Assembly: GCA_002110485.1 (NCBI GenBank)
Contig: MOWL01000028.1
Span: 124,001 to 188,000, forward strand
Length of the DNA stretch: 64,000 nt
Source of the DNA: Emergomyces orientalis
Taxonomy: Eukaryota > Ascomycota > Eurotiomycetes > Onygenales > Ajellomycetaceae
Reading direction: 5' to 3'
Part shown: positions 1 through 11,622 of the stretch, piece after piece
How positions within the stretch are numbered: the first letter of the stretch is position 1
How the letters are laid out: each line of letters begins with the position of its first letter
The notes under the pieces: generated by a model
Seen by the model: only the letters and a program-made list of their open reading frames with translations
Told to the model about the DNA's origin: nothing
The model's database searches: none
Program-made: the position numbers and the translations under genes

Positions 1-799
1 TCATTGAGAAAATCAATTAAATATTGACTATCTATTTCAGTTGAAAATAGTAGTTTCATATTCATTTCTCTCAGTTTATATTTATATCTCAGTTCAGCTC
101 TAAGTTCTTGATTTAATAAGCAATTCATTAAGATATGTTCTGAATCTTCAAGAGAGTCACAATATTCACAATTTTCACTTTCAATATCAGATATTCTTTT
201 CAAATAAGATTTGAAATAGCCATGATCTAGTTTCAATTGAATGATTGAGGAGAAAAGCTTCTTCTTACACTTAATAGTGTATGATTTCCATTTAGATTTA
301 GTTTCAAATCTAAGATAGTGAGGACTTTTTCTTTGTTTTTCCCATATTTTATGCCATTTTTCTAAGCAATTCTCTTTTATCTTTCTTTTAATAAAAGACC
401 ATGAAACTATTTTTGAACTTGCAATATTTAGTTCTGTTCCTTTCTTTGCTGCTTCATCAGCAAGCTCATTTCCATGTATATTTATATGAGCAGGAACCCA
501 GCTCAGATATATCTTTGTCTTATATTTTAATTGAATTCTTTTGCATATCTTTAGAATTACTTCTATATTCATTTGATCATTATGAATTTCATTCTTTTGA
601 ATTCTTTTCAAAGCTGCTTGACTATCTGAAAAAATCCATGCTTCTTTCATATCTTTTCTTTTTGAAGCTTTTATTTCTATCAGTTTAAAAGCTTTCATTA
701 TAGCATATAATTCAGCATCAAATACTTCACATTCATTTCCAATATTCCATGAATCTGATGTATATTTGTAATTATCTTCTGTATATGCTATTCCAGCTC
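1..799 (-). mobile_element. LINE family C, 5'-truncated copy C1 (RNase H and C-terminal part of ORF2)
   Basis: This piece is almost base-for-base the same as 58785-59583, the C-terminal part of the intact LINE C3 ORF (offset 58784). It covers the end of the RNase H domain and the C-terminal Cys/His knuckle of the form C-x2-C...H...C. Identity stops abruptly at about 799, where C3 continues into the core of RNase H, so the copy is 5'-truncated, as is usual for incomplete target-primed reverse transcription. The 3' end lies outside the window, so no target-site duplication can be checked. It cannot code for a functional protein on its own. Confidence 0.85.
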
Positions 800-814
800 A
801 GTGGTGGCTATTAC

Positions 815-895
815 TATTGTGTGATCTTTTAGGTCGAGTGGTTAGGTGCAACCGTGCCTGCACCCGAGGTTCCTAGGCACTACAAGATATGTCTA
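815..895 (+). repeat. possible tRNA-derived SINE head
   Basis: An A-box-like stretch (GGTCGAGTGGTTAGG, about 831-845) is followed about 25 bases later by CCCGAGGTTC, which resembles a tRNA T-arm and B box (GGTTC). The D-arm resembles tRNA-Ser or tRNA-Leu. The acceptor stem does not pair, so this is not an intact tRNA gene. The inference is a pol III-type SINE fragment or tRNA relic. The solo LTR that follows inserted just downstream. Confidence 0.3.
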
Positions 896-904
896 TAAGA
901 AATC

Positions 905-1483
905 TGTTACGGAACACCCCGCAGGAGCGCCAGGAACCATTGGGTATTAAGGACGCTGACAGAATAGGCTACGGTTCGGCAGAACGAAGTTCCGAAGAAC
1001 CCTATCACGTGACTGATAGACTGGTATAACTGGTAGTCCACAATATACCAGAGCTACTAGTACTACCAGTAGATTGGTATAGTCAGTAGAACTGGATATA
1101 CCAGAACTATCACATCTACCAGAAGATTTCATCATGTATATAAACATGCTCATTACTCTTAGGATCAGAGAAGCTTATCTTCTTGATCACAATCAACTTC
1201 AGATTCTCTTATACCACTCTACCTTCTAAATATCCTACTTAGTTATAATCATAGCTTTGGTTCCCTTGGGATACTCTCTCTTACCTTAGCTGTATCACTT
1301 TCTACAGCACATTGGAACTATACATCCTCACGCCGGAGCTATCCTTACCTATTTACCCAAGTAAGCCTTGATAGTGGCACCTACCCTTTCCTCTAGTTAT
1401 CAAGCACGATAAGGCACCTTAATAGACCCAACCTTACCTACTTAACGGTGAACGCTTGCTACCGGAAAGCTCGGTAGTTAACA
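905..1483 (+). mobile_element. solo LTR (579 bp), TSD AAATC
   Basis: The element begins TGTTACGG and ends GTTAACA, giving perfect 5-bp inverted ends TGTTA/TAACA. It is flanked on both sides by the 5-bp duplication AAATC (900-904 and 1484-1488). There is no coding capacity, so this is a solo LTR left by LTR-LTR recombination. The start resembles fungal Ty3/gypsy LTRs, but no internal region is present to assign the family. Orientation is arbitrary. The interior has many short ACCAG/CTGGT palindromes. Confidence 0.85.
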
Positions 1484-2763
1484 AAATCAATGATTCATTT
1501 AAATTAGAAAGTTTCAAGTTTGTATTCATACTAGTCAAAACCATGAAATAGAGAAACATGATATAAGTGAGATACATGTAACATAAATAAATATCTATCT
1601 AGTACTTGCATAGTAGCTAGACATTCAAGAAGCTAATAGATTTAATAAATAAAATCATCATATTGATTCTGCATGAAATCTAGACTGAAAATGTACTAGT
1701 AAGCAGTTCATTAAAATTAAATTACTGTGATCTTGATATATATTAATAAACTTCTTGAGAACTTCAGAAGTCAGATTGCTTGATTAATTCATGTTATAAT
1801 AACAAGCTTTTTGTCAAGCAGCTAGTCACAAAATGATTTCAGAAATTCTACTAAGAAAATCTAAATATACTATCAATACAAGTTCAGAGAAAATTCATAT
1901 ATATATAAAATTCAATCTATATTGCATTAAATCAGAATAATCTGTTAGCCCTTACAACATAGAGTTTAATAAATAGTTGTACTATACTTGTTTTGGAATC
2001 TATTCAGCTTTGAGAATTCTGCTATATAATTTATATAAAATCTATATAACCGTCATAGATCCTCCTCCGCTTCCCCGGATGAGATATATAAAGAAGAGAT
2101 TCATGTATTGTGAATAGAAGATTCAGAACTAGCCTCTCTTGTACTATGCTAAATTAGAAGTTTATGTCAGAGATGAAAAATTGATTGATTGTTGCTCTCA
2201 AGCTGGCGCAGCTCTCTATGAGATAACCCTTATCTCCTTATCTGAAGACGAGGACACAATTAGCGCAATACCAGTAGTGTAATAACTAGTCAATTAGTCT
2301 GGAGATTGGTATCTCATACTAAATCTCTATGCAATCTGATTTGTTGATATCAACTCACAATCTTGTGTTTTGTTCTGCGTGTTCTGCCTGCCCACATTCT
2401 GTTCCAACCTTCCGTGTTCAAACCCGCGATATCCACCTCGATATCCACACTGCCCACCCACCCCCCCTATCTGTGTATGTCAAATGCCTGCCAACCAGAG
2501 ATGAAATATGGCATTCAAAGGTAATTTTCAATTCTCTAATACTTCTTTTAAAATATGTTTATTAAACAGTATAAAACAGGTGAAAAACAAAAGTAATCTG
2601 TGAGTTGAGATTCTTGCAGCTATTTCTCTGAAAAGCATTGTATTCAAACCTATGCAACTCAAAACCGATTTTCCCGAACCAGCTCAATTTTTCGAAAATA
2701 AGAACTAAAAGACAGTCATTTGAAAGCTCTTGATTGGGAAAGCAATCTATTCAATTTTTATTA

Positions 2764-2870
2764 AGATTGAGCACAATTTGGTGAAGTTATTGAAGAAAAC
2801 GTGGTTGTGAGCCTCAGTGAGGAAGAAAAACACATTTCATCACATAACTTCACCAGTTCTGGCTCAATCT
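2764..2870. repeat. imperfect inverted repeat, 27-bp arms
   Basis: Arms 2764-2790 and 2844-2870 are reverse complements at about 22 of 27 positions, separated by 53 bases. Both arms contain AGATTGAG at the outer end and GGTGAAGTTAT at the inner end. The function is unknown; it may be the remnant of a small fold-back or MITE-like element. Confidence 0.6.
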
Positions 2871-3092
2871 ACATAGAAATTAGATAGAAGCTAGATCAAA
2901 CCAGATACAACAATCTACTTAATTTTGAATTCATTCCAATCACCCTTTTCTGAACAATTCATTATCAAAACCTGCGCGAAAATTCTGATCGATTTTCATG
3001 TTTCTTTGCACCAGTGCCAAGTCTTTTCCCCGTACCGCCCTACCTTGCCCGGCAGAAAAGTGACAAAAAGATACCTCGGCACAGATCACACA

Positions 3093-3216
3093 AGACCTAT
3101 TCTTCAATCAGAAATTCCTTGAAACCCATCTTCTCTACAAAATCAAACGAGACGAGACCTACTCTTCAATCAGAAATTCCTCGAAACCCATTCTCTCTAC
3201 AAAACCAAATGAGAAA
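3093..3216 (+). repeat. tandem duplication, two units of about 62 bp
   Basis: Two direct copies, starting at 3093 and 3155, share AGACCTA followed by CTTCAATCAGAAATTCCT and GAAACCCAT. They differ by a few substitutions. There is no coding significance. Confidence 0.7.
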
Positions 3217-3252
3217 AAGTGGAAATATCAGTGTTTAAAAAATAGCTTGGTC

Positions 3253-3688
3253 CCTGCAAGTAGACTGACCGCTGGGTCTATTTTACCATACTTTAATTTT
3301 GTGTAAAAATGCGTATTTAAAGGCATTTTATAATGTAATATTATGTAATCATATTGAATTTGAATTCTTCATATCTAAAAGTACTATAATAAGTTACTAG
3401 TTGATTATATAAGCTTGTATTGAGCTTACAATACAGTAAATTTGAGAACGGGACCATGACTAACTTTTTTTTTAGTCCCGTTAGTCCCTTTATGTGTATT
3501 CTAGACTCAATATGGCTTAGTCAGCCATAAGAAAAGAAAATTAAATTGAATATATATATAAATTTTATGAATACAATATCAATACACTCAAATAGTTATT
3601 AATTACATAAGAATACCCGCTGATACACGGTAATTTATTTCTTGTATTTAGTCATGGTCATTGGTCACACGGTCAGTCTACCTGCAAG
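3253..3688. mobile_element. possible MITE with 18-bp terminal inverted repeats
   Basis: The left end (3253-3270), containing GTAGACTGACC, is matched by the reverse complement of 3671-3688 at 15 of 18 positions. The 400 bp between are AT-rich, non-coding and contain further GGGAC/GTCCC pairs. No clear TSD is visible, so the assignment as a DNA-transposon derivative is tentative. Confidence 0.35.
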
Positions 3689-3833
3689 TAATACATATTA
3701 TTATTATTATTTCATACACCACTTAATCGCATGAATATGTGGGAAGGCTATATACTATCTAACAAGGAAAACCATGCGGTGATACACACACTGCTGGATT
3801 AAAAACCTCATGCTCTAACAGCTACATTCAAAC

Positions 3834-4255
3834 TGTGAAACATGAGATTATCGCCACACATTCATTGACTAAGACATACGCACATGTTAAATTGCCACAC
3901 TAATTGCCACACAGCGAACTCCGATGGAATCTCCACCAAATACGCCCTCATCTTTGCTGATCTGTAATATATTCACCATTACATTGATTTTTCTACAAAG
4001 TCAGAGGTATTCAGCTGAGAATATCACGATACGATCAATATAGCATGTAAATCACTCATATTATTGATGGATAGTTGTTGGGCAGCCTAAGATGGATTCA
4101 CGGGTATAAATAGCCATGGAAAACCCATAGATATTTAGCTAGTTCAGAGCTCAGAGCACACAGACCACAATACCATATATCTCAATATATTAATTCCTCC
4201 CTATATATGTGCATATTATGCTAGCTCCACTCTCCGTCTTATCCTCCGTTTCATA
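3834..4255 (+). mobile_element. solo LTR of copia family B (422 bp), TSD CAAAC
   Basis: This is nearly the same sequence as the LTRs of the complete copia B element (41187-41608 and 46486-46907). It starts TGTGAAAC and ends GTTTCATA. The 5-bp TSD CAAAC lies at 3829-3833 and 4256-4260. Removing the LTR and one TSD copy rejoins the LINE B 3' UTR, which fixes the boundaries. Confidence 0.93.
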
Positions 4256-4531
4256 CAAACATTTTTGTAAAGCTTCGGGTTACCGGGGACCAGCATCCGC
4301 TGTCCTCAGAGTGAAAGAAGAGAAAGATAGAAATGAGACACTGACTGCACTCTAGAGCAGCACCCAGTGCAAATGAGTGAGGGGTGTAACCCCCGTATTT
4401 GAACATAGAAAAGGGCGCTCGAAGCGCGTCTCATCATGAGTGATAGTGCTACGCGCGCATTTTCACCTAGAGAAAGACGCTTCATGCGCGAGGGAAGTGA
4501 GTGTGATGAGTGTGAAACTGCATCATGAGTG

Positions 4532-7500
4532 TCATTCTTGCACTAGATATTCTTTTTCAGTGCGCTGCTGCTTCTTCTGATAGCAGTTCAGCGTTTTTGC
4601 CAGTGAGAATTGAGGCAGGATTTCCTGTTTGATCCACCACTTGGTTAGACAGTGCAGGCCTTCCTTGGTGTTCAGTAGCCATCTTTTGTCAATTCTGTCT
4701 TCATACAGTAGTTCTCCGTGGCTATGTTGAAATCTGCTGCAATGCACTATCACATGCGCCACTGTTTCATTTGAATACCCACATGCGCATGCTGGAGATG
4801 TGAATTCTGGTACTTGTCTTCTGCATAAAAATGCTGCCAGTCCTGTCTTTCCTGATCACAGCTGTATGATCAGTGAGCTTCTGGCCTTACTCAGGCCTTT
4901 GTGCCAGCTAAGAGTGCTGTCATCTGGAGATCGATCAAAAAGCTCGCACCATGGGGGTGTTCTGGCTCTCCACTGCTTGTTCCATCTACTCATGATTTCC
5001 TTCCGCACCCATTCCTTGTGCGTGACGTGCTGCATTGCTGTCGAATTCATGCTTTGAGTGGCTTTCAGTTTAGCTTCATTCATTCAATGCCTCTCCCAGT
5101 TCTCAGGCAATCTGTCTGAATGTAGTACTTTCTCTACTGGTCTTCTGCTCATTGCTTCTCTCCGCCGGAGTTTGACCCTGACTGCTGTGCACGCCTCCTC
5201 AATTTTTGCCGCCATACCTGAGGTTTTTAGACGCTCAGTGGCTCGTGCCACTAACCCATTCAGATAGATGTCTAGAGGTGGTGTGTGTGTCTCAGCTTTC
5301 AGTGTTGATATTGGTGTTGCTCTGTAGGCTCCAGCCACTATTCTTAGGCATTCATTCTGCATCTTTATCAGGCCTTCAGTTCTCTGTTTATTATGCATGT
5401 TCCCCCCGCGCTGGACGCGCGGTTGATGCCATGCTAGTGTGCTGTATGTCATGGCTGATTGTATGATCATGTTGTATATTGTTCTGGCTTGATGCAGCGG
5501 GACCCCCCAGGTGGCCTGGGTGGTCTGTGTCAATGCCTTTATCTGTGATTTCATCTTCCCTGCTATGGCATCCATGTGGCCCTTTCATCTGAGCTTGGAG
5601 TTCAGTCACACACTCAGAACCCTCATCACTTTCTGTGACTTGACAGTCTGTCGTGGCAATCTCAAAGGATGGCTCAGATTGAATCATGTTCGAGCTCTGG
5701 TGAAGTGCATTAGTTCATACTTCTGAGGTGCAAAGATGGCTTCATGTCTTTCAGCCCACTCTTCACATTCCGCGTGGATTCGTGAGAGCTGCGCACAATT
5801 GGCTTCAGTTGATGATCCATAGGCTATTACATTGACATTGTCCACAAAGTCTATACAGCTTACTGGTCTTCCTGGAGGTGTGCACACCCTGAGCAGCTCT
5901 TCATTATAGAATAGAAAGAGTATAGGGGAGAGGGGTGATCCTTGTGGTATACCAGCTGATATACTAAAGACTTCAGTTTCCTGCTCTTCAAATGTGAGTG
6001 TTGAACATCTTTCTGACATAAATGACTGCATTCATTCTGTTAACTGTCTTGGGAGTCTCTTCATTCGCAGAATATGCACCAGGCGCTTTTTAAGTACCCT
6101 GTCATAGGCTTCTGAGATGTCCAGAGATAGCACTGTAGTCACTGTGTCTGATTCTTCCCAGGCTGTTCTTATCTGGGCTAGAAGTAGTGATACTGCTGTT
6201 TCAGTTGATCGTGCGCGCCTAGCCCCCATCTGTTGCAGTGGCAGTAGATTTGCTGACTCTGCTAGTCTTCTGAGTTCCTGTGCAGTGGCTGATTCTATAA
6301 TCTTGCCCACTGTATCCAGTAATGCAATGGGTCTCCAGGCCTCAGCTTTTTGATAGTCACTCTTCCCAGGTTTCTTGAGCACGACTGTTCACGCAGTTTT
6401 GAATACTCTTGGATAGTGTTCCCACTCCCAGCATGCCTGTGTGAGCTCTGTCATGGCCCTTGTAAAGCTTGGTCTCAACATTTTCAGAAATCTGTTGGGT
6501 ATTCCATTGGCACCGGGTGCCTTATCATTTGACAGATGTGCTATAAGCGCCGTCATTCTCTCTTCTGTGATGCCTATCACTTCTACTGTGTCCTGTGGGT
6601 GCTCTGCCTTTCTGATGTCTTCATCATTGATGTTCAGTGATAGTGGAAAGAATCTTTGCTTCAGCATCTCAGCCTTTTTCTTAAATGTTTCAGTCATTGA
6701 TTGATTGTCTTCAGTCTCTCTGCTCAGTGCCGGGACCTTTGATGATTGTGCATGATTGCAGTTGCTCTGTTGTCCCCACTTGGCCATCTTCCACAGTAGC
6801 TTAGGTCTTGAGCCTGTGCTGTGCATTAGATTTCTGAAGCTGTTGGTTTTGACTAGTCTGACCTCTCTATTTCTCAGTGCTTGAGCTCTGATCATACTTT
6901 CTGCAGAGGAGTTCCGGTTCTTTTTGACTTTTTTATATTCACTCACTGCTCCTGCCACTCGTGGGGACCACCATGTACGGCTGTGTTGACTGTGATTTGC
7001 TGTCTTAGCATGTTTTGCTGCTAGTTTCTCCACAAATTCAACAAGATATCTTGCATAGGCATTCACCTGCTCTCTGGAGATTAGAGCTCCAGGACTTCTC
7101 AATGACTGGCAGTTCTGCTTCACTTGCTCTGAGCAAGAGTGACGCCATGAGCGTCTTTTCCTGCTGTCATATGACGCCTTTAGCTCAATGGTGGTTGCTA
7201 TTGGCATATGATCAGATGCCATGTCTGCTTCAGATTCTACTCTGCAGCTGATCATTAGGCTGTGAAGTCTTACTGATAGAAAGGCCAGGTTCACTGTGGT
7301 GCCCTGACTCTCTCTATCCTGCCAGGTTATCATGCCTTCCGGAGTTGCCAACCGCAGGTCCAGGGCACTAATTTGTGTGTTGAGCTCTCAGGCCATGGCA
7401 AAGTTTTGTCGGACCCTGCTGCCTCCCCACAGGTTGTGATGCACATTGAAGTCTTCTACTACTATGGTTTCTGCTTGTTGCGCGTTTTTCTGATGCATTC

Positions 7501-7906
7501 GCGCTTGTTGCGCGTTCTCTTGATGTATTCGTGCTTGTAGCAGCTCCTCTGCGCCCTCCACCACTGCTTGAAGCTGGTGGATGGGTGAGTCTGGTGGCAT
7601 GGTTGTGTAGCTTCCTGGTGGTGATGCGTACATATTGATAATGTTAATTGGCCCGTTCTCTGTGGTGAGAGTGAGTACCAGTATGTGTGCGGATATTGTG
7701 TTCACTATCCAGGTTTTGGCTGCTATTCTCTTGTTGATTAGAAAGCACACCTTCATGTTTTCCTGTTCCATGTCTGTCTGCCAGAATCCACAGTTTGCTG
7801 GACAGTGTGTGCCTGTTCTGGGTTGTTTTTGTATCCATGGCTCCTGTATTGCTATTATGTCGTAGTTTAACGCCGTCTCGGGCTTTGCCAGCAGAGGTCC
7901 CATCAC
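4532..7906 (-). pseudogene. LINE B ORF2 (endonuclease-reverse transcriptase), broken
   Basis: The translation follows LINE A ORF2 throughout. An AP-endonuclease-like domain (7906 to about 7200, with VVEDFNVHHN and the ASDHMP motif) is followed by a linker, the RT domain (about 6600-5600) and a C-terminal Cys/His segment (CACGY...H...H-C, about 4800). The frame is cut by in-frame TGA codons (for example in AMA*EL, FKTA*TVV and LTE*MQS) and by a frameshift between about 5575 and 5690. The RT motif that is FVDD in LINE A reads FVDN here, so a catalytic aspartate is lost. Like LINE A it has no RNase H domain. Non-functional. Confidence 0.85.
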
Positions 7907-7929
7907 CTTTTCTGATTTGTGCCCATTGT

Positions 7930-9760
7930 ATTGTAGAATGATGAGGCTATTCTTCTTAATTCCTCTGTGTGATTATTCAGCGAGTTGCTGTTCTGTGTTG
8001 ATGTCTCCAGTGTTACTGGACCACTTGCTGATTGTATGAAGCTTGTTATAGCTCCTCATTGCTGTGCTCCTGCTCTTGATACATCTGTTGGTCTTCCAGC
8101 CCTTCGCGGCGGCTCTATGAAGTCATCATTTAAGGGCCTGTTTTGTTTGCATGGGATGCTAAATCCATCTGCATCTGGTGCTCTTATATCAAAGCGCTTG
8201 GGGTGTCCTATCAGCGCCTCTTTCGCGCTTTTAGCTATCAGTCTCCTCTCTGGGCAGTTTGAGTGCCATGCTGCATGACTTCCACCACAGTTGCTGCACT
8301 TAGGTCTGCTGTCTTTTGCTACCTCTGAACAGGCCTTATCACCATGTCCCTATTGCGCGCAATGACCACAGGTTTCCTCTCTTCTGCAAAAGCGCGCTAT
8401 ATGGCCATATTGTTGACACTTGTAGCATTGTGTGACTCTGGCCTCTCTGTGAAATATTTCAACTGCGCAATATTCATTGCCTAGGATGAGTTCATTGTCC
8501 ACCAGTGCATTGGCCTGATGTGGTGCAGCAACATTGATGATTATGCTGCCATGCGATTTCTGTTGTCTAACCATCATTTTATCCACCTTGTGAATCAGGG
8601 CCTTGCCGCGTAGGGTTGTATTCTGCTTGTAGATGCTTTCAATGGCATACTCAGAGCTGCTTCAATCAATGGCCCCCAGAGGAGCACCTTTGACTAATAC
8701 TGCATACATTTCTCGCTTCATGCGCGCTTTGTCTCCCCATTCGCGCATCCAGCTGTCATCTGCTGCCAGCTCTGCCTTGGTGTCCTGTGTGTCTGTCATC
8801 AAAATCACGTCTCCACTTGGTATGTATGAGACGGAGGATAAGACGGAGAGTGGAGCTAGCATAATATGCACATATATAGGGAGGAATTAATATAGAGATA
8901 TATGGTATTGTGGTCTGTGTGCTCTGAGCTCTGAACTAGCTAAATATCTATGGGTTTTCCATGGCTATTTATACCCGTGAATCCATCTTAGGCTGCCCAA
9001 CGACTATCCATCAATAATATGAGTAATTTACATGCTATATTGATCGTATCGTGATATTCTCAGCTGAATACCTCTGACTTCGGCGAAGTTGTAGAAAAAT
9101 CAATGTAATGGCGAATATATTAAAGGTCAGCGAAGATGAGGGCGTATTTGGTGGAGATTCCATCGGAGTTCGCCGTGTGGCAATTAGTGTGGCAATTGAA
9201 CATGTGCGTATGTTTTAGCCAACGAATGTGTGGCGATAATCTCACGTTTCACAGTATGTGCCTTGCTGCCACTACTCTGCCCTTGGTTATCTCCTTAATG
9301 GCCTTGTTTGCCTGTTTGACGTGCGTTCTGCCTCTGACATGGCATCACAGCTTCGTCGGGTGATTACTACCTCCTGCAGTGTTCTGATTGGTACAGTTTT
9401 AACTGTTGCCTCCCCTCTGGCTGCTATTGCTGCCCATGAGGGTGTTCCACTGAGCTTGTTGCGCGATTCCTGCTGTTTTGGTGCACTAATTGCGCGTTCC
9501 ACTCCTTTCAGAAGCTTATCACACAGTTTCACCTTCACCTCTTGCACTGTCTTTAGTGCCTTCTGTAAATACTTCTTTTCATTCTCATTCACTCTCTCAT
9601 TCTTCTCTCTCTCTCTGAGAATCGCAGTTAGTGTTTGAATTGCTGTTGCAAAGCTGTTTGTCTTTGTTTTCTGCTCTGCAGAGTTTTTCATCTCCGGCAC
9701 GCGTCGAGCCTCGTGCATGCCATCTTCCACCATAACCACCTCCCCCACATCCAATGCCAT
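7930..9760 (-). pseudogene. LINE B ORF1 (Gag-like zinc-knuckle protein), split by a solo LTR
   Basis: The N-terminal part (9760-9290) is a lysine/glutamate-rich, coiled-coil-like segment followed by PSWAAIAARG, as in LINE A1 (PSWAHVVASGG). The reading is then interrupted by the solo LTR at 8825-9253 and resumes with IPSGDVIL. The C-terminal half has CCHC knuckles beginning CYKCQQYGHIARFC. In-frame stops include a TGA at 8662-8664, at the same codon where LINE A1 ORF1 also has a TGA, and a TAG inside the second knuckle (CGHCAQ*GH). It would have been an RNA-binding protein of the retrotransposition complex. Confidence 0.8.
8825..9253 (-). mobile_element. solo LTR of copia family B, reverse orientation, TSD GTATG
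   Basis: Reverse complement of the copia B LTR, somewhat more diverged (429 bp; reads TATGAGAC at the left and GTTTCACA at the right). Perfect TSD GTATG at 8820-8824 and 9254-9258. It splits the ORF1 coding sequence of LINE B. Confidence 0.92.
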
Positions 9761-9849
9761 TATAATGATGTGTAAAGGATGTCTGATGCCCTCTTTCTAT
9801 TCTTGATAGTGTTTTTCCCGTGTATTTGATTGTTTTTGACCGCCGAAAA

Positions 9850-11104
9850 AATTCACTCTGCATTTTCAATTAATAAACAGTTTTCTTTTATTGTTTTTGA
9901 ATGACATAATAATGCAATATCATCAATGTAGCTGGGTGTTCTCACTAGCTTTATTTCTCTGTTTTGAAATAATGTTCTTATATATATCAAAAATAGAATG
10001 GGAGAGACTGGAGATCCCTGAGAAACTTCTATTTCAATTTTTGTTTTCTTTTGTTTTATTTCATCAAAAAACAGCTGAATGGTTCTTCCTGACATAAAAC
10101 AACTAACCCATTTTATCAATGATTTTGGAGTATTTAATTCTATCAGAGTTTGAATTAAATGCTCTTTTAAAACATGATCAAATGCACCTTTTATATCAAT
10201 AAAAGCAGCAGTTGAAACTAGTTTTTCATTTCTAGCTAATTCTATATCATGAGTTAGAGAAACAACTGCATCTATTGCTGAGTTTTGCTTTCTATCCTCT
10301 ATTTGATCATAAAATAATAGATCAGAGTCAGAAATAGTACTCAGATATGATAATCTAGTAGCTATTATTTTTTCTAAGACTTTTCCCAAGCAATTTAACA
10401 ATGATATAATTCTATAGAATTTTGGAAAAGTGCTTTTTCTATTTGGTTTTGCAAGCACTATTCCAGTGGCTCTTTTCCATATCTTGGGATGATATCCTTT
10501 TTTCAATAAATTGAAAAGTAATTCAAATATTTCTCCTTTTAACTTAGGATATAATTTTTGTATTATTAAATGATTTATTGAGTCAGGGCCTGCAGCAGTT
10601 TTCTTTGAGCTTTCAAAAATTGCTGTTTGTAATTCATCTTTTGATAGATCTGGCCATATCCATTTTTTCTCTACATTTTCAGTATAATCATCTATTGACA
10701 TAGAGTTTTCATTTTGAGATACTGGTGGTTTTTGAAATAACATTCTTAACAATACTTGGCATTTTTCTTCAAAGGAATGAGCTTTAATCTCTCTATTCTG
10801 ATAGTTATATTCTAAAATAGGTAATTTAGCTACTTTTCTTGATTTTGTATAATTAAATGCTTTAAAAATCTCTTTTTCTTTTGCATTTTCAAGAAAAGTA
10901 TTCCAGCATGAAGTTTTAGCTATTTTTATAGTAGTGAAGTATTCATTTCTCATTTCTTTGTATTCTTCATGAGTAATGATATCTTTTTTCCATTTTTCTC
11001 TGTAAATTGCTAAATTTTTTCTTTTCTCTGATATTTCTTTATTCCACCATGGTTTAGAGTACTCTGATAGAACTTTTTTTGGAATATTATCATTAATACT
11101 TTCT
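9850..11104 (-). mobile_element. LINE family C internal fragment C2 (linker and RT part of ORF2)
   Basis: From 10953 to 9853 there is an open frame of 366 residues matching LINE C3: LLRMLFQKPP (LFQKPP in C3), then RT blocks including FIDIKGAFDH, VSQGSPVSPILF and the catalytic YIDDIALL. The frame can be read upstream to about 11104 (SEYSKPWWNKEI). It stops at IENAE, where LINE B sequence starts, and at the other end it meets the 3' tail of LINE A1. The fragment lacks the endonuclease domain and RNase H and is inactive. Confidence 0.82.
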
Positions 11105-11437
11105 ATTATTATTATTATTATTTCTACACCACTTGATCCCGAGGATATGTGGGGAGGCAGCTAGTATACAAAGTGAGAAAAACCTTGGGCTATCTAGTAT
11201 AGCCCTGGCCTAAAAACCCCCTGAACAGCAAATCTATTCAACATTTATAATTGCTTCAAGTACCGCGGAGCAGCTCCCGCTGCTCTTAGAGAAGATGGTG
11301 CATAGCACCGTGAGAAGACAAGAAAACCCCCTATATCACCATCACCTCTGTCTGAACATAAGAAAGACTTCTAATGAATGTGGCACCTCATGCTGTGTGT
11401 CCGCCGCTCATCGCGCAGACTTCAACGTCCTGGAGTG

Positions 11438-11529
11438 CTTGTAGCGCGCAGGCCACTCAACTCCGCGCTTGTGGCGCGCCCGGTCGCCCAACTTCGCGCT
11501 TGCAGCGCGCCAGTCCACCCAGATCCGCG
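11438..11529 (-). repeat. three 30-31-bp tandem units in the LINE A1 3' UTR
   Basis: Units start at 11438, 11468 and 11499. Each contains a core CTTGTAGCGCGC (or CTTGTGGCGCGC, CTTGCAGCGCGC) followed by a C-rich segment and CCGCG or TCGCG. The core can fold as GCGC-loop-GCGC. LINE A2 has only two units. Confidence 0.85.
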
Positions 11530-11622
11530 CTTCAAGCTCACTATCTCCTGGTAGGGCCTCGCTCTTCGCGCCCTTCACCCTCTGATATGCGCCAGCCGCG
11601 TTTCTTAGTTGTGCTGTGCATC

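Larger units (their letters stand above)
1484..3252. other. AT-rich non-coding stretch, no gene recognised
   Basis: Only short chance ORFs are present and none has a recognisable domain. It contains a TATATAAAG box near 2085, an inverted repeat (2764-2870) and a two-copy tandem repeat (3093-3216), listed separately. It is probably decayed transposon DNA. A sequence beginning TGTTAGCCC at about 1938 looks like an LTR start, but no matching end or TSD was found. Confidence 0.6.
3694..9848 (-). mobile_element. LINE family B (Tad1-like non-LTR retrotransposon), degenerate full-length copy
   Basis: On the minus strand this element has the order ORF1 (zinc-knuckle, 9760 downwards), ORF2 (endonuclease plus RT), 3' UTR and a short (TAA)n tail (ATT/TTA run at 3694-3711). 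The 3' UTR is clearly related to that of LINE A (shared patch near TACACCACTT...ATATGTGGG). Two solo LTRs have landed in it, one in the 3' UTR and one in ORF1. Both ORFs carry stops and frameshifts and the RT catalytic motif reads FVDN. The 5' boundary near 9848 is where a LINE C fragment begins; no TSD is evident. Confidence 0.85.

Noticed and set aside
1938..2290. LTR-like stretch starting TGTTAGCCC with a TATA-like box
   Set aside because: No matching inverted end or target-site duplication could be found.
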